Positions 16,717 through 27,960 are shown, counted from the first letter of the stretch. The stretch is DNA of 64,000 nucleotides from Lysobacter avium (GCF_015209745.1 NZ_CP063657.1:2480001-2544000), one strand, 5' to 3'. The notes: generated from the sequence alone by a model not told the origin. Translations and numbers: made by a program.

Positions 16717-17927
16717 CCGGCGTTGATAAAAAGAGCGCAACTTCCCAGCGGAAGAGCCAGATTTATCTTATGACACGTATTGATTTTGCGGCCTCCAAGG
16801 CGTGGTCTGGGTATCCCTACTGGGTGGTTCGACGGTTGAGGCGTCTCCACATCCGCTTCGCACTTGGCAACAGCAAACCGGGGATGAGCGCGGTACGGCG
16901 CAGTTACGCCAGCTTCAATTACGGTGACGGCCGATACCTCTCCCAGCACCCTTTGGAGTTGTTTGGGCACGCGTGGCTGTCCGTCGGCCCACACGTTCAA
17001 GCGCCGCCACTCCATCGGGTGCCATGCGTCGTATATCTTCTTAATGCGCTGAGGAGGGAGGATTCCTTGCTTGAGGGTTGGCTGCTGTCGTTGGCCAGCG
17101 ACACCTTGCGCCACCATCCATGGGTTGAGGACATGGAAGACCTGTGCACGTTAGGCACGCTTTTGCGTCGAGGGCAGATCCGCCGATATTGGGAGTGGCT
17201 CACCGACGTCATCAAAATCCACTGCGCGCAAAACACCTGCGTGGATGGCGACTGGCAGCGACACGTCGTTGCGTCCAGGGTGGCGATCGCGCTGTACTCG
17301 GGCTGCGGTCTATCCTCCCTGGTTCGTCGTGTCGACGCATGGCATCACTTCTCGGTTCCACTGAATGAAGCTGGCTCCCGGTTTTTCGCGGCCGATGAGC
17401 AGGTGGAGCGCACCTGCCCCTGTCCCCTACTCGACGATTCAATGGGCGTCATTCGTGGCGACGTCCATGTCCAGCACTTGGCCACGCTTCCGGCACTGGT
17501 CGCCGAAGGCAATGACATGAACAACTGCGCCGGCCACCTGCTTGATGAGGTGGAAGCGCGGTTGATTCTTGTCTTTTCACTCCGGGGCCGGAACTCCGGG
17601 AGTCGTGCCACCGGGACGGTGGCTGCAGATGAGAACGGACTTTGGCAAGTCGGGGAATTGAACGGGCCCTCCAACCAGCCGCTGGTGGCCACAGATGTCC
17701 GACACCAAGTCATGCGCAATCTGTGCTTGGAGCTGGAAGCCGTAGGGAGCCGCCACCCACGAGTTGCCGAGTGCCTGATGGCTGGATCTACATCGAAGCG
17801 GCGCCGGGAGCTCCATGCACAAAGAACTGCGACACATGGGCGAATCCAGCAGTTCGTCCCTGGCATTGGTTCCCGCGATCCAGCACTAGTCATCCAGCGT
17901 CTATGGACACGCTGCGCCAGTGAGTGA
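16707..17927 (+). CDS. PcfJ-domain protein with C-terminal VPGIG tail (island gene 3)
   Basis: A protein of 406 residues from the ATG at 16707, or 385 from the ATG at 16770; neither start has a good ribosome-binding site. The earlier one overlaps the previous gene's end. The C-terminal half carries the PcfJ signature LVAEGNDMNNCAGH, then a basic strand and GLWQVGELNGPSNQP. PcfJ-like proteins occur on conjugative plasmids and other mobile elements and their biochemical role is unknown. The N-terminal half is helical and unrecognised. The tail, QQFVPGIGSRDPALVIQRLW, matches that of island gene 1 in layout. Confidence 0.75.
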   Translation: MPIAGVDKKSATSQRKSQIYLMTRIDFAASKAWSGYPYWVVRRLRRLHIRFALGNSKPGMSAVRRSYASFNYGDGRYLSQHPLELFGHAWLSVGPHVQAPPLHRVPCVVYLLNALRREDSLLEGWLLSLASDTLRHHPWVEDMEDLCTLGTLLRRGQIRRYWEWLTDVIKIHCAQNTCVDGDWQRHVVASRVAIALYSGCGLSSLVRRVDAWHHFSVPLNEAGSRFFAADEQVERTCPCPLLDDSMGVIRGDVHVQHLATLPALVAEGNDMNNCAGHLLDEVEARLILVFSLRGRNSGSRATGTVAADENGLWQVGELNGPSNQPLVATDVRHQVMRNLCLELEAVGSRHPRVAECLMAGSTSKRRRELHAQRTATHGRIQQFVPGIGSRDPALVIQRLWTRCASE

Positions 17928-18005
17928 CCCATGCCAAAGTGGACCATGCTTAGGCGTGGTTGCGATCGGAGCCCGATGGGTGCTGGTGTCGCGGCTTGAG
18001 GCGAA

Positions 18006-18035
18006 TGTCCGCCAGCCGGCGGGGGCTGGCGGACA
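18006..18035 (+). terminator. hairpin after the island's + strand genes
   Basis: A perfect 11-base inverted repeat (TGTCCGCCAGC...GCTGGCGGACA) with an eight-base loop. It has no T-run, so it may be a weak terminator or mRNA-stabilising hairpin downstream of the PcfJ gene. Confidence 0.5.
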
Positions 18036-18080
18036 AGTGCGCCCTGGCTTTGGGGCGATAGCCCCCCTCAACCGCCAAAG

Positions 18081-18107
18081 AAAAAGGCGACCACTGGCCG
18101 CCTTTTT
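18081..18107 (-). terminator. aceE terminator, probably bidirectional
   Basis: AAAAAGGCG...CGCCTTTTT forms a stem flanked by A- and T-runs on either strand, 20 bases after the aceE stop. It can also stop + strand transcription from the island. A near-identical copy is at 13098. Confidence 0.85.
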
Positions 18108-18126
18108 CTCTTACTTGTGACCCGCC

Positions 18127-20832
<2,706 letters not shown>

Positions 20833-21024
20833 GCGCCTCGCGGCCCCGTGGCCACGCCTCATCATCAGGTGGGATCTATGCCGGTGATTCTAACGCGCGA
20901 GGGCAAGCCGCGGCTGTTGGGGCCTGGCCGCCGGCGTGACCAGGTGCGCAGGTGTTCATTACCGACCCCGCGATGGTGCTTCTCCTGATTCGCGCAATCC
21001 GGCGTGGGCGGCAGGCTGGCTCGC
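20833..21024. other. divergent spacer between aceE and the RAYT-like gene
   Basis: 192 bases that should hold the aceE promoter. A TAGAAT hexamer occurs on the minus strand, but without a well-spaced -35. I see no REP-type hairpin cluster. Confidence 0.3.
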
Positions 21025-21633
21025 ATGGCCACGATTCCTGCTGCTTCGTTCGAAAGCGAGCCCGCGCCGCAGCGCCGGATCGGGCGCGCGGCGCGGCTGC
21101 ACCGGGTCACGATCGCGACGGCCGGGCACCAGCCGCATTTCGGCGACTGGGCATTGTCGGCGGAAGCGTGCCGGGTCATGGCGGCACCGGCGCAGTGGCA
21201 ACGCTCGCAGCTGATCGCCTGGGTGTTGATGCCCGACCATTGGCACGGGCTGGTGGCGCTCGGCGGCTTTGATGATCTTGGTGCCTGCATCAGGCGGCTG
21301 AAGCTGCGCAGCGAGCGGGTGCTGGCCGCACGCCATCCCGGCCTGGCCGGGTTGTGGGCATGCGACTTTGACGCCGCGCGCGTGAACGACGAACTGGTCG
21401 CCGCGCGCCGCCTGGTCATGACCCCGGTGCGCGCCGGTCTCGTGACGCGCGTCGGCGATTACCCGTTCTGGGACGCGCGCTGGCTGAACGACCGCAGCTA
21501 CGCGGCTTCGTCGCCCGGAGCGGTGGCGACCACCAGCCAGTTGTTGAACGGCGTGTTGCCGTACAGCGGGGTGAAACTGGAGGTCAGCCCCGCGGCGTCG
21601 AAGCGTAGGCGCAGCTCGTCTGGATCCGGATAG
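21025..21633 (+). CDS. REP-associated transposase (RAYT)-like protein, catalytic Tyr missing
   Basis: A 202-residue Y1-transposase relative. The HUH-type motif is present as MPDHWHGLV (H72, H74), and the C-terminal signature TPVRAGLVTRVGDYPFW matches Xanthomonadaceae RAYTs. In those proteins the nucleophilic tyrosine precedes NPxRAGLV by a few residues (pattern ARYIVANPLRAGL). Here the stretch reads AARRLVMTPVRAGL, with Arg129 at the tyrosine position. Catalysis by the usual mechanism is therefore doubtful. The last 45 codons run antisense through the end of the methyltransferase gene, and the ancestral stop was probably nearer residue 155. Relatives normally mobilise REP repeats. Confidence 0.75.
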   Translation: MATIPAASFESEPAPQRRIGRAARLHRVTIATAGHQPHFGDWALSAEACRVMAAPAQWQRSQLIAWVLMPDHWHGLVALGGFDDLGACIRRLKLRSERVLAARHPGLAGLWACDFDAARVNDELVAARRLVMTPVRAGLVTRVGDYPFWDARWLNDRSYAASSPGAVATTSQLLNGVLPYSGVKLEVSPAASKRRRSSSGSG

Positions 21634-22205
21634 GAGCGCGGCCCGGCATTCATCCAGCCGATCGCACGGGAAAACACGTCCACGCCGCGGGTAATGCGGG
21701 CGCGCCGGCTGCCGTCATCCAGTCCCGTACGGATCACCAGCCGCGCGCCGGGGACGAGCATGGCGAGGGCGGCATCCAGGGTCCGCTGCTGGGCGTCAGG
21801 CGAAAGGAACTGCAGGACATCCAGGATGGCCACGCTGCCCCGGTGGCGGGGAAGTGCGGCGGCCAGGTCCAGACATTCGAAAGTCACGTTGTCGAGGCTC
21901 CGCCGACCCGCGGCCCGGGTTGCGCCGAGGATCTTGCCGGCGTCGTTGTCCACGCCGCGGTACGCCAGCGCGATGCTGTCCGCGCGCAGCGCATGGGCGA
22001 GCAGGCCCAGCCCGCACCCCAGGTCCAGCAACGGCTGCGTGCTGCCGCGCAGTGCCGCGCAGACACCCGGATACAACGGGTCGCTGCGCAGCTTGGCCAG
22101 GCTGTAGTGGTAGTCCCAGTGCTGGCGGAAGCCACGTTCCGGGGCGAATGCACCCGCGATCGCGCGCGCCTGGTCAGCCGAGAGGGGCGCGCCAGTGACG
22201 GCCAT
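21498..22205 (-). CDS. class I SAM-dependent methyltransferase
   Basis: A 235-residue Rossmann-fold methyltransferase. Motif I is LLDLGCGLGLLAHAL, the acidic loop is YRGVDNDAGK, and motif IV is near GSVAILDVLQFLSPDAQQ. The substrate is unknown. Its ATG overlaps the stop of the upstream SGNH hydrolase gene (TGATG), so the two are likely co-transcribed, with alaA upstream. Its 3' end overlaps the convergent RAYT-like frame by 136 bases. Confidence 0.85.
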   Translation of the reverse strand: MAVTGAPLSADQARAIAGAFAPERGFRQHWDYHYSLAKLRSDPLYPGVCAALRGSTQPLLDLGCGLGLLAHALRADSIALAYRGVDNDAGKILGATRAAGRRSLDNVTFECLDLAAALPRHRGSVAILDVLQFLSPDAQQRTLDAALAMLVPGARLVIRTGLDDGSRRARITRGVDVFSRAIGWMNAGPRSYPDPDELRLRFDAAGLTSSFTPLYGNTPFNNWLVVATAPGDEAA

Positions 22206-22894
22206 CAGCGCGGGGTGATCCCGCCGGTTTCCGCATCGGGCACGACTTCCCGGTTTGCATCCGGTCTCGCACCCAGCATTTGCGCGACCACCGGGAAGGC
22301 CGCCTCGGCCCACAGCGCGTACATCGCCTGCGACGGATGCAGGCCGTCATCGACCAGCATGGCCACATCGCCGCCGCGCTCCCGGCTGAGCGGCGTGATA
22401 TCGACAAAGGCGACACCGTGGCGGGCGCACAAGTCCGCCGCCGCGGCGTTGTACTGGTCGATCTCGTCGGCGATCTGCGTCGCGTCGCGGCCCTGGGCGG
22501 TGGCGAAGGCGGTCACGCCCCAATCCGGAATCGACAACACCAGCACCCGGTCGGGGCGATCTCCGGCCAATGCGATCGCACGTTTGAGCAGTGCCTGGAA
22601 CTCGCCGCGGTAGTCGGCGACGCTGCGTCCGCGATACTGGTTGTTGACCCCGATCAGCAGCGAGACGAGCTCCCAGCGCCCGAGCGGCTCGGCGAGATCC
22701 ATCGCGGTGGACAGCTCGTCGGTGGTCCAGCCGGTGGTGGCGATGATCCGCGGCGGGCCGACGGGGAACCCGTCAGCAGCCAGAAGCCCGGCCAGCAACG
22801 CCGGCCAGCGCCCGTCCTCCGCCACGCCCTCACCGATGGTGTAGCTGTCGCCGAGGGCGAGCCAGCGGAGCGCGTCGGCCGTGCGCGCCGACAT
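22205..22894 (-). CDS. SGNH/GDSL-family hydrolase
   Basis: A 229-residue esterase/lipase-like enzyme. Block I is LALGDSYTIGEG (catalytic Ser), block III LIGVNNQYRG (oxyanion Asn), and block V DGLHPSQAMYALWA (catalytic Asp and His). No signal peptide is obvious, so it is probably cytoplasmic. It starts directly after the alaA stop and overlaps the methyltransferase gene, suggesting an alaA-hydrolase-methyltransferase operon. The natural substrate is unknown. Confidence 0.88.
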   Translation of the reverse strand: MSARTADALRWLALGDSYTIGEGVAEDGRWPALLAGLLAADGFPVGPPRIIATTGWTTDELSTAMDLAEPLGRWELVSLLIGVNNQYRGRSVADYRGEFQALLKRAIALAGDRPDRVLVLSIPDWGVTAFATAQGRDATQIADEIDQYNAAAADLCARHGVAFVDITPLSRERGGDVAMLVDDGLHPSQAMYALWAEAAFPVVAQMLGARPDANREVVPDAETGGITPR

Positions 22895-24172
22895 TCAGGC
22901 CACCGCGACTCGCGACGCAGGCTCGGCAACCGCCTCGGCCTGCACCGCGCGACCGCGCTCGGCGGACCGGTCCAGCACGCGCTCAATGCGCCGGAACACC
23001 TCGGCCAACTGCGCCGCTTCCGGCAACAGGGTGATGCGGAAATGGTTGCGGTACACCACGTTGAAGCTGGAACCGGGCACGACCAGCACGTCTTCGGTTT
23101 CCAGCAGCTCCAGCGCGAAGGCGTGGTCGTCGAAACCCACGGCCGCCGCGCCGACGACCGCCGGGAACGCGAACATCGAGCCGCCGGGCGCCACCAGTTG
23201 CATGTGCGCGCTGGCGGCGACACCCTCGATCACGGCCTGGCGCGCGGCGTGCAGGCGACCGCCGGGCGCGCACAGCGCCGATATGGTGTCCGCCCCATGC
23301 AGCGCGGCATGGATCGCCAGCTGGCCGGGGACGTTGGAACACAGGCGCAGCGCACCCAGCAGGTCCATCGCGTGGTGGAAGTCGCCGGTGCGGGCAGGAT
23401 CGCCGGAAAGCACCGCCCAGCCGACCCGCCATCCGCAGGCACGGTGGACCTTGGACAGCCCGCCAAACGACAGACACGGCACGTCGCCGGCCAGCGGCGC
23501 CAGCGGCTGGAAGGTCGCGCCGTCGTACAGTATCGAGTCGTAGATCTCGTCGCACATCAGCAGCAGCCCATGGCGGGCGGCGATGTCGACAATCTGCTCC
23601 AGCAGTGCGCGCGGGTAGGTCGCGCCGGTCGGATTGTTGGGATTGATCAGCACGATCGCGCGGGTGCGCGGGGTGATCAGCGCCTCGATCCCGGCCGGAT
23701 CGGGCATGAACGCGTTTTCCGGCGCGCAGGTGTAATACACCGGACGGCCGTCGTTGAGGATGGTCGAGGCCGACCACAACGGGTAGTCCGGCGACGGCAG
23801 CAGCACCTCGTCCCCGGGATTGAGCAGCGCGCGCAGCGACAGGTCGATCAGCTCGCTGACGCCGTTGCCGATGAACACCTGGTCCGCGGTCACGTCGGTG
23901 CCACGGTCGCGATGGAACGCGGCGATCGCCTCGCGCGCGGCGGGAAGGCCCTGCTGGTGGGTGTAGGGATCTGTGCCCGAAATGCCTTCGGTGATCGCGC
24001 GCTGCAGGTGCTCGGGCGCGCGGAATCCAAACGCTCCGGGGTTGCCGATATTGAGCTTGATCAGCGTCCGGCCCTGGCTTTCCAGGTCGCGCGCACGGCG
24101 GGCGAGCTCGCCCCGGATCTCGTAGCGCACTTCGGACAGGCGGGCACGGGTCTGCAGGCGGTTTGACGACAT
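22895..24172 (-). CDS. alaA: PLP-dependent aminotransferase, AlaA type (glutamate-pyruvate)
   Basis: A fold-type I aminotransferase of 425 aa. The N-terminus YEIRGELARRARDLESQG then LIKLNIGNP follows the E. coli AlaA pattern. VFIGNGVSELI, LINPNNPTGA, CDEIYDSILYDG and the PLP lysine in FGGLSKVHRACGWRVGW are all present. It would transfer the amino group of glutamate to pyruvate, making alanine. I chose the ATG at 24172; the upstream in-frame extension has no family counterpart. It faces rsgA divergently. Confidence 0.92.
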   Translation of the reverse strand: MSSNRLQTRARLSEVRYEIRGELARRARDLESQGRTLIKLNIGNPGAFGFRAPEHLQRAITEGISGTDPYTHQQGLPAAREAIAAFHRDRGTDVTADQVFIGNGVSELIDLSLRALLNPGDEVLLPSPDYPLWSASTILNDGRPVYYTCAPENAFMPDPAGIEALITPRTRAIVLINPNNPTGATYPRALLEQIVDIAARHGLLLMCDEIYDSILYDGATFQPLAPLAGDVPCLSFGGLSKVHRACGWRVGWAVLSGDPARTGDFHHAMDLLGALRLCSNVPGQLAIHAALHGADTISALCAPGGRLHAARQAVIEGVAASAHMQLVAPGGSMFAFPAVVGAAAVGFDDHAFALELLETEDVLVVPGSSFNVVYRNHFRITLLPEAAQLAEVFRRIERVLDRSAERGRAVQAEAVAEPASRVAVA

Positions 24173-24300
24173 TCTGATGGGGAACAGCGACGTAGGGGCC
24201 GCCAGCGTAGCCGATTCGCCGCCAGCGGACAGCCGCGTGCATGCCGGATTCGCCCCTTCGCTATGTAGAATCGCGGCATGGAACGGTGCCCGCCTCTTGC

Positions 24301-25500
24301 ATGAACGATAACCACGCCCTGCAGGCGATCGGTTGGCCTTTGGACGAGCACGGCCGGCCCGCCGTCGCAGCGTGGCGCGAAATGCTGGAGGATTTCCCCA
24401 CCGCATACCCCGCGCGGGTGGTGGAACAGCACCGCACGGGTTACGTGGTTGCGGTTGGGCCTGAGGAAGGCGTCGCCGTCGAATCGCCGCCGCACTGGCA
24501 GCGCGCGCCCAGCTACAAAAAGGGAGCTACCCCGACCGAGCAGCGCGCCGGCGTCGGCGACTGGGTGCTGGTGGAGCCCGCGCCCGAGGATGCGATCGTC
24601 ACCAAGGACCAGATCGTCGCCCTGCTGCCCCGGCGCACCGCGATCAAGCGTGGCGCCGCCGGCGAGCACTACAAACAGCAGTTGATCGCCGCCAACGTGG
24701 ACACGGTGTTTGTGGTGTGCGGGCTGGACTCGGACTTCAACCCGCGCCGGATCGAGCGCTACCTGCTGCTGATCAGCGGCAGCGGCGCCGTCCCCGTGGT
24801 GGTGCTGACCAAGCTCGACCAGGCCGATGACGTGCCCGGCTCTCTGGAGGCGCTGATCGACCTGGCCGCGCAGGACGTACCTGTGCGCGCGGTCAACGCG
24901 CTCGACCCCGACAGCGTCGCCAGCCTCAACCCGTGGCTGCGGCCGGGCACGACCGCCGTGCTGGTGGGCAGTTCCGGCGCCGGCAAATCGACCCTGACCA
25001 ACACCCTGGTCGGCAGCGAACGCATGAAGACCGGCGCGGTGCGCGAGAGCGACGAGCGCGGCCGCCACACCACCACCCATCGCGCGCTGATCCCGCTGGA
25101 AAGTGGCGCCTGCCTGATCGATACCCCCGGCATGCGCGAGCTCAAGCCGACCGGCGAGGAGGACGTGGCCGAGAACTTCAGCGACATCGATGCGTTGGGG
25201 GCGAACTGCCGGTTCCGCGACTGCCGCCACGCCAGCGAGCCGGGCTGCGCGATCCGCGCTGCGATCGAGGACGGCAAGCTGGACCCGCGCCGCTTCGCCA
25301 ACTACGTGAAGTTGCAGGACGAAGTCGCCGGCGCCGCCGACAAGCTGGCCGAGCGGCAGACCCAGCATGCCGCCGCGACAACCAATGGAACCGCTGCGCC
25401 ACCCGCGTCCGCCCGCCCGACGCGCAAGCCGGTGGAGAAAGCACCCGGAAAACCGTCGCGGCAACGACCGCGGATCGACGATGACTACGGCGAGGACTGA
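24301..25500 (+). CDS. rsgA: ribosome small-subunit-dependent GTPase A
   Basis: Circularly permuted GTPase that assists 30S maturation and releases RbfA. An N-terminal OB-fold is followed by G4 (TKLD), then the P-loop GSSGAGKST, then G3 DTPGM, in the permuted order that defines the family. A C-terminal zinc knuckle follows (C-x4-C-x-H-x5-C in CRFRDCRHASEPGC). It has 399 aa with a Lys/Pro/Ala-rich tail. The preferred ATG at 24301 gives the usual N-terminus. Its 3' end overlaps the next gene by 20 bases. Confidence 0.95.
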   Translation: MNDNHALQAIGWPLDEHGRPAVAAWREMLEDFPTAYPARVVEQHRTGYVVAVGPEEGVAVESPPHWQRAPSYKKGATPTEQRAGVGDWVLVEPAPEDAIVTKDQIVALLPRRTAIKRGAAGEHYKQQLIAANVDTVFVVCGLDSDFNPRRIERYLLLISGSGAVPVVVLTKLDQADDVPGSLEALIDLAAQDVPVRAVNALDPDSVASLNPWLRPGTTAVLVGSSGAGKSTLTNTLVGSERMKTGAVRESDERGRHTTTHRALIPLESGACLIDTPGMRELKPTGEEDVAENFSDIDALGANCRFRDCRHASEPGCAIRAAIEDGKLDPRRFANYVKLQDEVAGAADKLAERQTQHAAATTNGTAAPPASARPTRKPVEKAPGKPSRQRPRIDDDYGED

Positions 25501-26746
25501 GCCCGACATCGTCCATCACGCCGCGCTGGATGTGCGCATGGTGCAGGCCGCACGCGGGATCAAGGTGCTGACGCTGGCCAGTTGGCCGGCCAAGCACGGC
25601 GCGAGCTTCCTCGCCGACCATGCCCGCGGCGTGACCCGGCTGCCGCATGTGGACTACCCGCAACACGACTTCCGCGAGGCGCGCGCCGAGTTGGCCGCGA
25701 TTGCGCGCGAAGCGGACGCCAGCCACCCGCTCGGCCAATACCTGATCGACGCGACCGCCAGCTGGGATACCGCTGCCCGCCTGTGCGAAGCCCTGGGCAC
25801 GGCCGCGGTCAGTGACCTATCGCAACAGCTCTACGGCAGCGTGGACGGCCCGCTGCCCGGCAACGGCCCCAGCGCCCGCGTGGCGGCGCAGCACTTCATC
25901 GCGATCGCCGACCAGTTCGACCATGAGCTGGCCTCCCCCGCCGAGCAGGTGGAGATTTCCGCCACCGCCCTGCAACTGCAGCTGCAGCGCGATCTGGACG
26001 ACTACTTCAACGAGCGGTTGATCGAGGTGGTGCTCGACCCGGACCTGATCGCCAAGGCCGCGGCCGGCGCGACCCGGATCCGCCTGCGCACCAGCGCCGC
26101 CTTCACCGACTACGACCGCCAGCAACTGCTGCAGCACGAAGCCTTCGTCCACTCGCTCAGCGCCCTCAACGGCCGCGAGCAACCGGTGCTGGGCAGCCTC
26201 GCGCTGGCGTCGCCGCGCGCGACCGCGACCCAGGAAGGCATGGCGACCTTCGCCGAACAGATCACCGGCAACATCGACATCGCGCGCATGAAGCGCCTGA
26301 GCCTGCGCATCGAGGCCATCGCCTGCGCCCTGGACGGCGCGGATTTCATCGAGGTATTCCGGCTGTTCCTGGACGCCGGCCAGAGTCCGCACGAGGGATT
26401 CGCCTCCGCCCAGCGCGTGTTCCGCGGCGTGCCGACCACCGGTGGCCACGCCTTCACCAAGGACACCGTCTACCTGCGCGGCCTGATCGGCGTGCACACG
26501 TTCTTCCGCTGGGCCCTGCGCCGGCAGCAACTGTGCCTGTGCCGCTGGCTGTTCGCCGGCAAGATGACACTGGGGGACGTGCAGCGGCTCGCGCCCATGT
26601 TTGAATCCGGCGTGCTGGTGCCCCCGCGCTGGTTGCCCAGTTGGGTGGCGCGGGCGAATGGACTGGGTGGAATGCTTGCGTTCTCGCTGTTCGCGAATCA
26701 GATCCGGCTGGATACGATCGACGATACGGATTTTGCGGATATTTAG
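25481..26746 (+). CDS. flavohemoglobin expression-modulating QEGLA-motif protein (DUF1704 family)
   Basis: A 421-residue protein of the DUF1704 family, distantly related to eukaryotic MATCAP/KIAA0895 peptidases. The putative zinc site is HExxxH-like in LLQHEAFVHSLSALNG, and the family motif appears as TQEGMATFAEQ (QEGM in place of QEGLA). The family is predicted to be metallopeptidase-like; its bacterial substrate is unknown. The ATG lies within the end of rsgA, so the two genes are translationally coupled. Confidence 0.85.
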   Translation: MTTARTEPDIVHHAALDVRMVQAARGIKVLTLASWPAKHGASFLADHARGVTRLPHVDYPQHDFREARAELAAIAREADASHPLGQYLIDATASWDTAARLCEALGTAAVSDLSQQLYGSVDGPLPGNGPSARVAAQHFIAIADQFDHELASPAEQVEISATALQLQLQRDLDDYFNERLIEVVLDPDLIAKAAAGATRIRLRTSAAFTDYDRQQLLQHEAFVHSLSALNGREQPVLGSLALASPRATATQEGMATFAEQITGNIDIARMKRLSLRIEAIACALDGADFIEVFRLFLDAGQSPHEGFASAQRVFRGVPTTGGHAFTKDTVYLRGLIGVHTFFRWALRRQQLCLCRWLFAGKMTLGDVQRLAPMFESGVLVPPRWLPSWVARANGLGGMLAFSLFANQIRLDTIDDTDFADI

Positions 26747-26793
26747 CCAAATGTCCTGACTGATTGGATCAGCGGACGCGTGCCGGAAAAGCT

Positions 26794-27450
26794 TTAGATT
26801 GCCCATTGCTTGAGCGCGTCACTCCCATCCGGCTCACGCACCGCCTTTAGCGCGCCAATTATTCTATACTTCAGCGACTCGACTATCCGTCCGCGACTCA
26901 GTGCGACTCTTGCCAAGCCCGGATAACCAAGCAAATTACCAAAAGCCACTGCGTTCAAAAAACATGCTTCCGCAGTATCCAGATTCCTCCGCCGCCCGAG
27001 ACCCTGAAAATTAATGTTGCCAAGTGCGAGCCAAGCTGAGGCGCAATTTGAATTCTCTGCCAGGAAAGAGAAACACTCAAATGCCCTTGAGTAATCACGC
27101 ACCATCTCGGGGCCGGACAGGGTTATTCGACCGATGGCCATCCATGAGTCCGCGGAAGACGACTTAACAACGCTTTCTTCGTAAAAAAGCAGTGCTTTGG
27201 AAATATTCGGATGAATATCGCCGGCTCCGAACTCATAAATTAGACCTAGAACACCGTCAGCGTGCCCATCCCCTTCTTTAGACAGCAATTCCAACTTTTT
27301 AACCGCCAAGTCAACGCTGCCGAATTTCAGCATAGAAATAGCATGCTGAAAAGCCTCGATGTTTTTACGTGAATCAGTCAAGGCGAAATGCTCTTTCGCC
27401 CTGCGCGATCCCTTGCTTCCCTTCCTGAATTGCTTCGATCCCAGTGGCAA
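26794..27450 (-). CDS. SEL1-repeat protein downstream of an RHS core; possible immunity protein
   Basis: Up to 218 residues. The start is uncertain: a TTG at 27450 inside the RHS frame, or an ATG at 27333 giving 179 residues. Three SEL1-like repeats are visible: HADGVLGLIYEFGAGD, then DSWMAIGRITLSG with RDYSRAFECF, then ASAWLALGNINFQGLG. The gene is much more AT-rich than its neighbours, which suggests recent transfer. SEL1 repeats are common in immunity or accessory proteins of polymorphic toxins, and the position right after an RHS core fits. No catalytic function can be assigned. Confidence 0.7.
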   Translation of the reverse strand: MPLGSKQFRKGSKGSRRAKEHFALTDSRKNIEAFQHAISMLKFGSVDLAVKKLELLSKEGDGHADGVLGLIYEFGAGDIHPNISKALLFYEESVVKSSSADSWMAIGRITLSGPEMVRDYSRAFECFSFLAENSNCASAWLALGNINFQGLGRRRNLDTAEACFLNAVAFGNLLGYPGLARVALSRGRIVESLKYRIIGALKAVREPDGSDALKQWAI

Positions 27451-27896
27451 AAGGCCGCCTTCTGATCGTAACTAGGCTCGAACGGCTCCCGATAGCCGTC
27501 TTCAAAATCCAACGATGCGGCAGCATTAAATTTAGATTGGCCCAAGTTTATACCGCTGTCGCCGTCCGCAGCCACAGGATCTACGCTCAGGAATCTCCCA
27601 ATGACAGGATCGCAATAACGCTGCTGCATGTACGTCAGTCCCGTCGCGGCATCCTGCACGTGCCGGGTATGCCCCGGCCCATCGCTGAGCGCCGATGTCA
27701 GCTGCGCGCCGTACGGTTCGTACTCGCGGCGCTCAATGATGTTGCGGTTGACATCCGTCACCGCCACCACGCTGCCCAAAGCGTCGGTGTGGATATAGTG
27801 CACGGTTTGCGCGCCGAGCGGCGCAGCGATCGTGAGCAACATCAACGCCAGAGTTATCCCGGCGGCGACCCAACAAGTGTTTTCTCGGGTAATCAT
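27378..27896 (-). CDS. short RHS-repeat core protein with signal peptide
   Basis: A 172-residue protein. A signal peptide (WVAAGITLALMLLTIAAPLGAQ) is followed by one RHS unit (YIHTDALGSVVAVTDVNRN) and the conserved RHS core end (LTYMQQRYCDPVIGRFLSVDPV). The usual RYYDP is RYCDP here. After the core comes a short variable tail (about 45 aa) where RHS toxins carry their effector domain; this one is unrecognised and probably degenerate. An upstream in-frame Met (27998) would add another hydrophobic stretch. It overlaps the SEL1 frame, suggesting a rearranged toxin/immunity cassette. Confidence 0.7.
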   Translation of the reverse strand: MITRENTCWVAAGITLALMLLTIAAPLGAQTVHYIHTDALGSVVAVTDVNRNIIERREYEPYGAQLTSALSDGPGHTRHVQDAATGLTYMQQRYCDPVIGRFLSVDPVAADGDSGINLGQSKFNAAASLDFEDGYREPFEPSYDQKAAFCHWDRSNSGREARDRAGRKSISP

Positions 27897-27960
27897 CGTC
27901 TGCAATCCTTGCGTCAGTAGGAGTAGGCCGGCGCAGACCACGCCGAACACGAGTGGGCGT

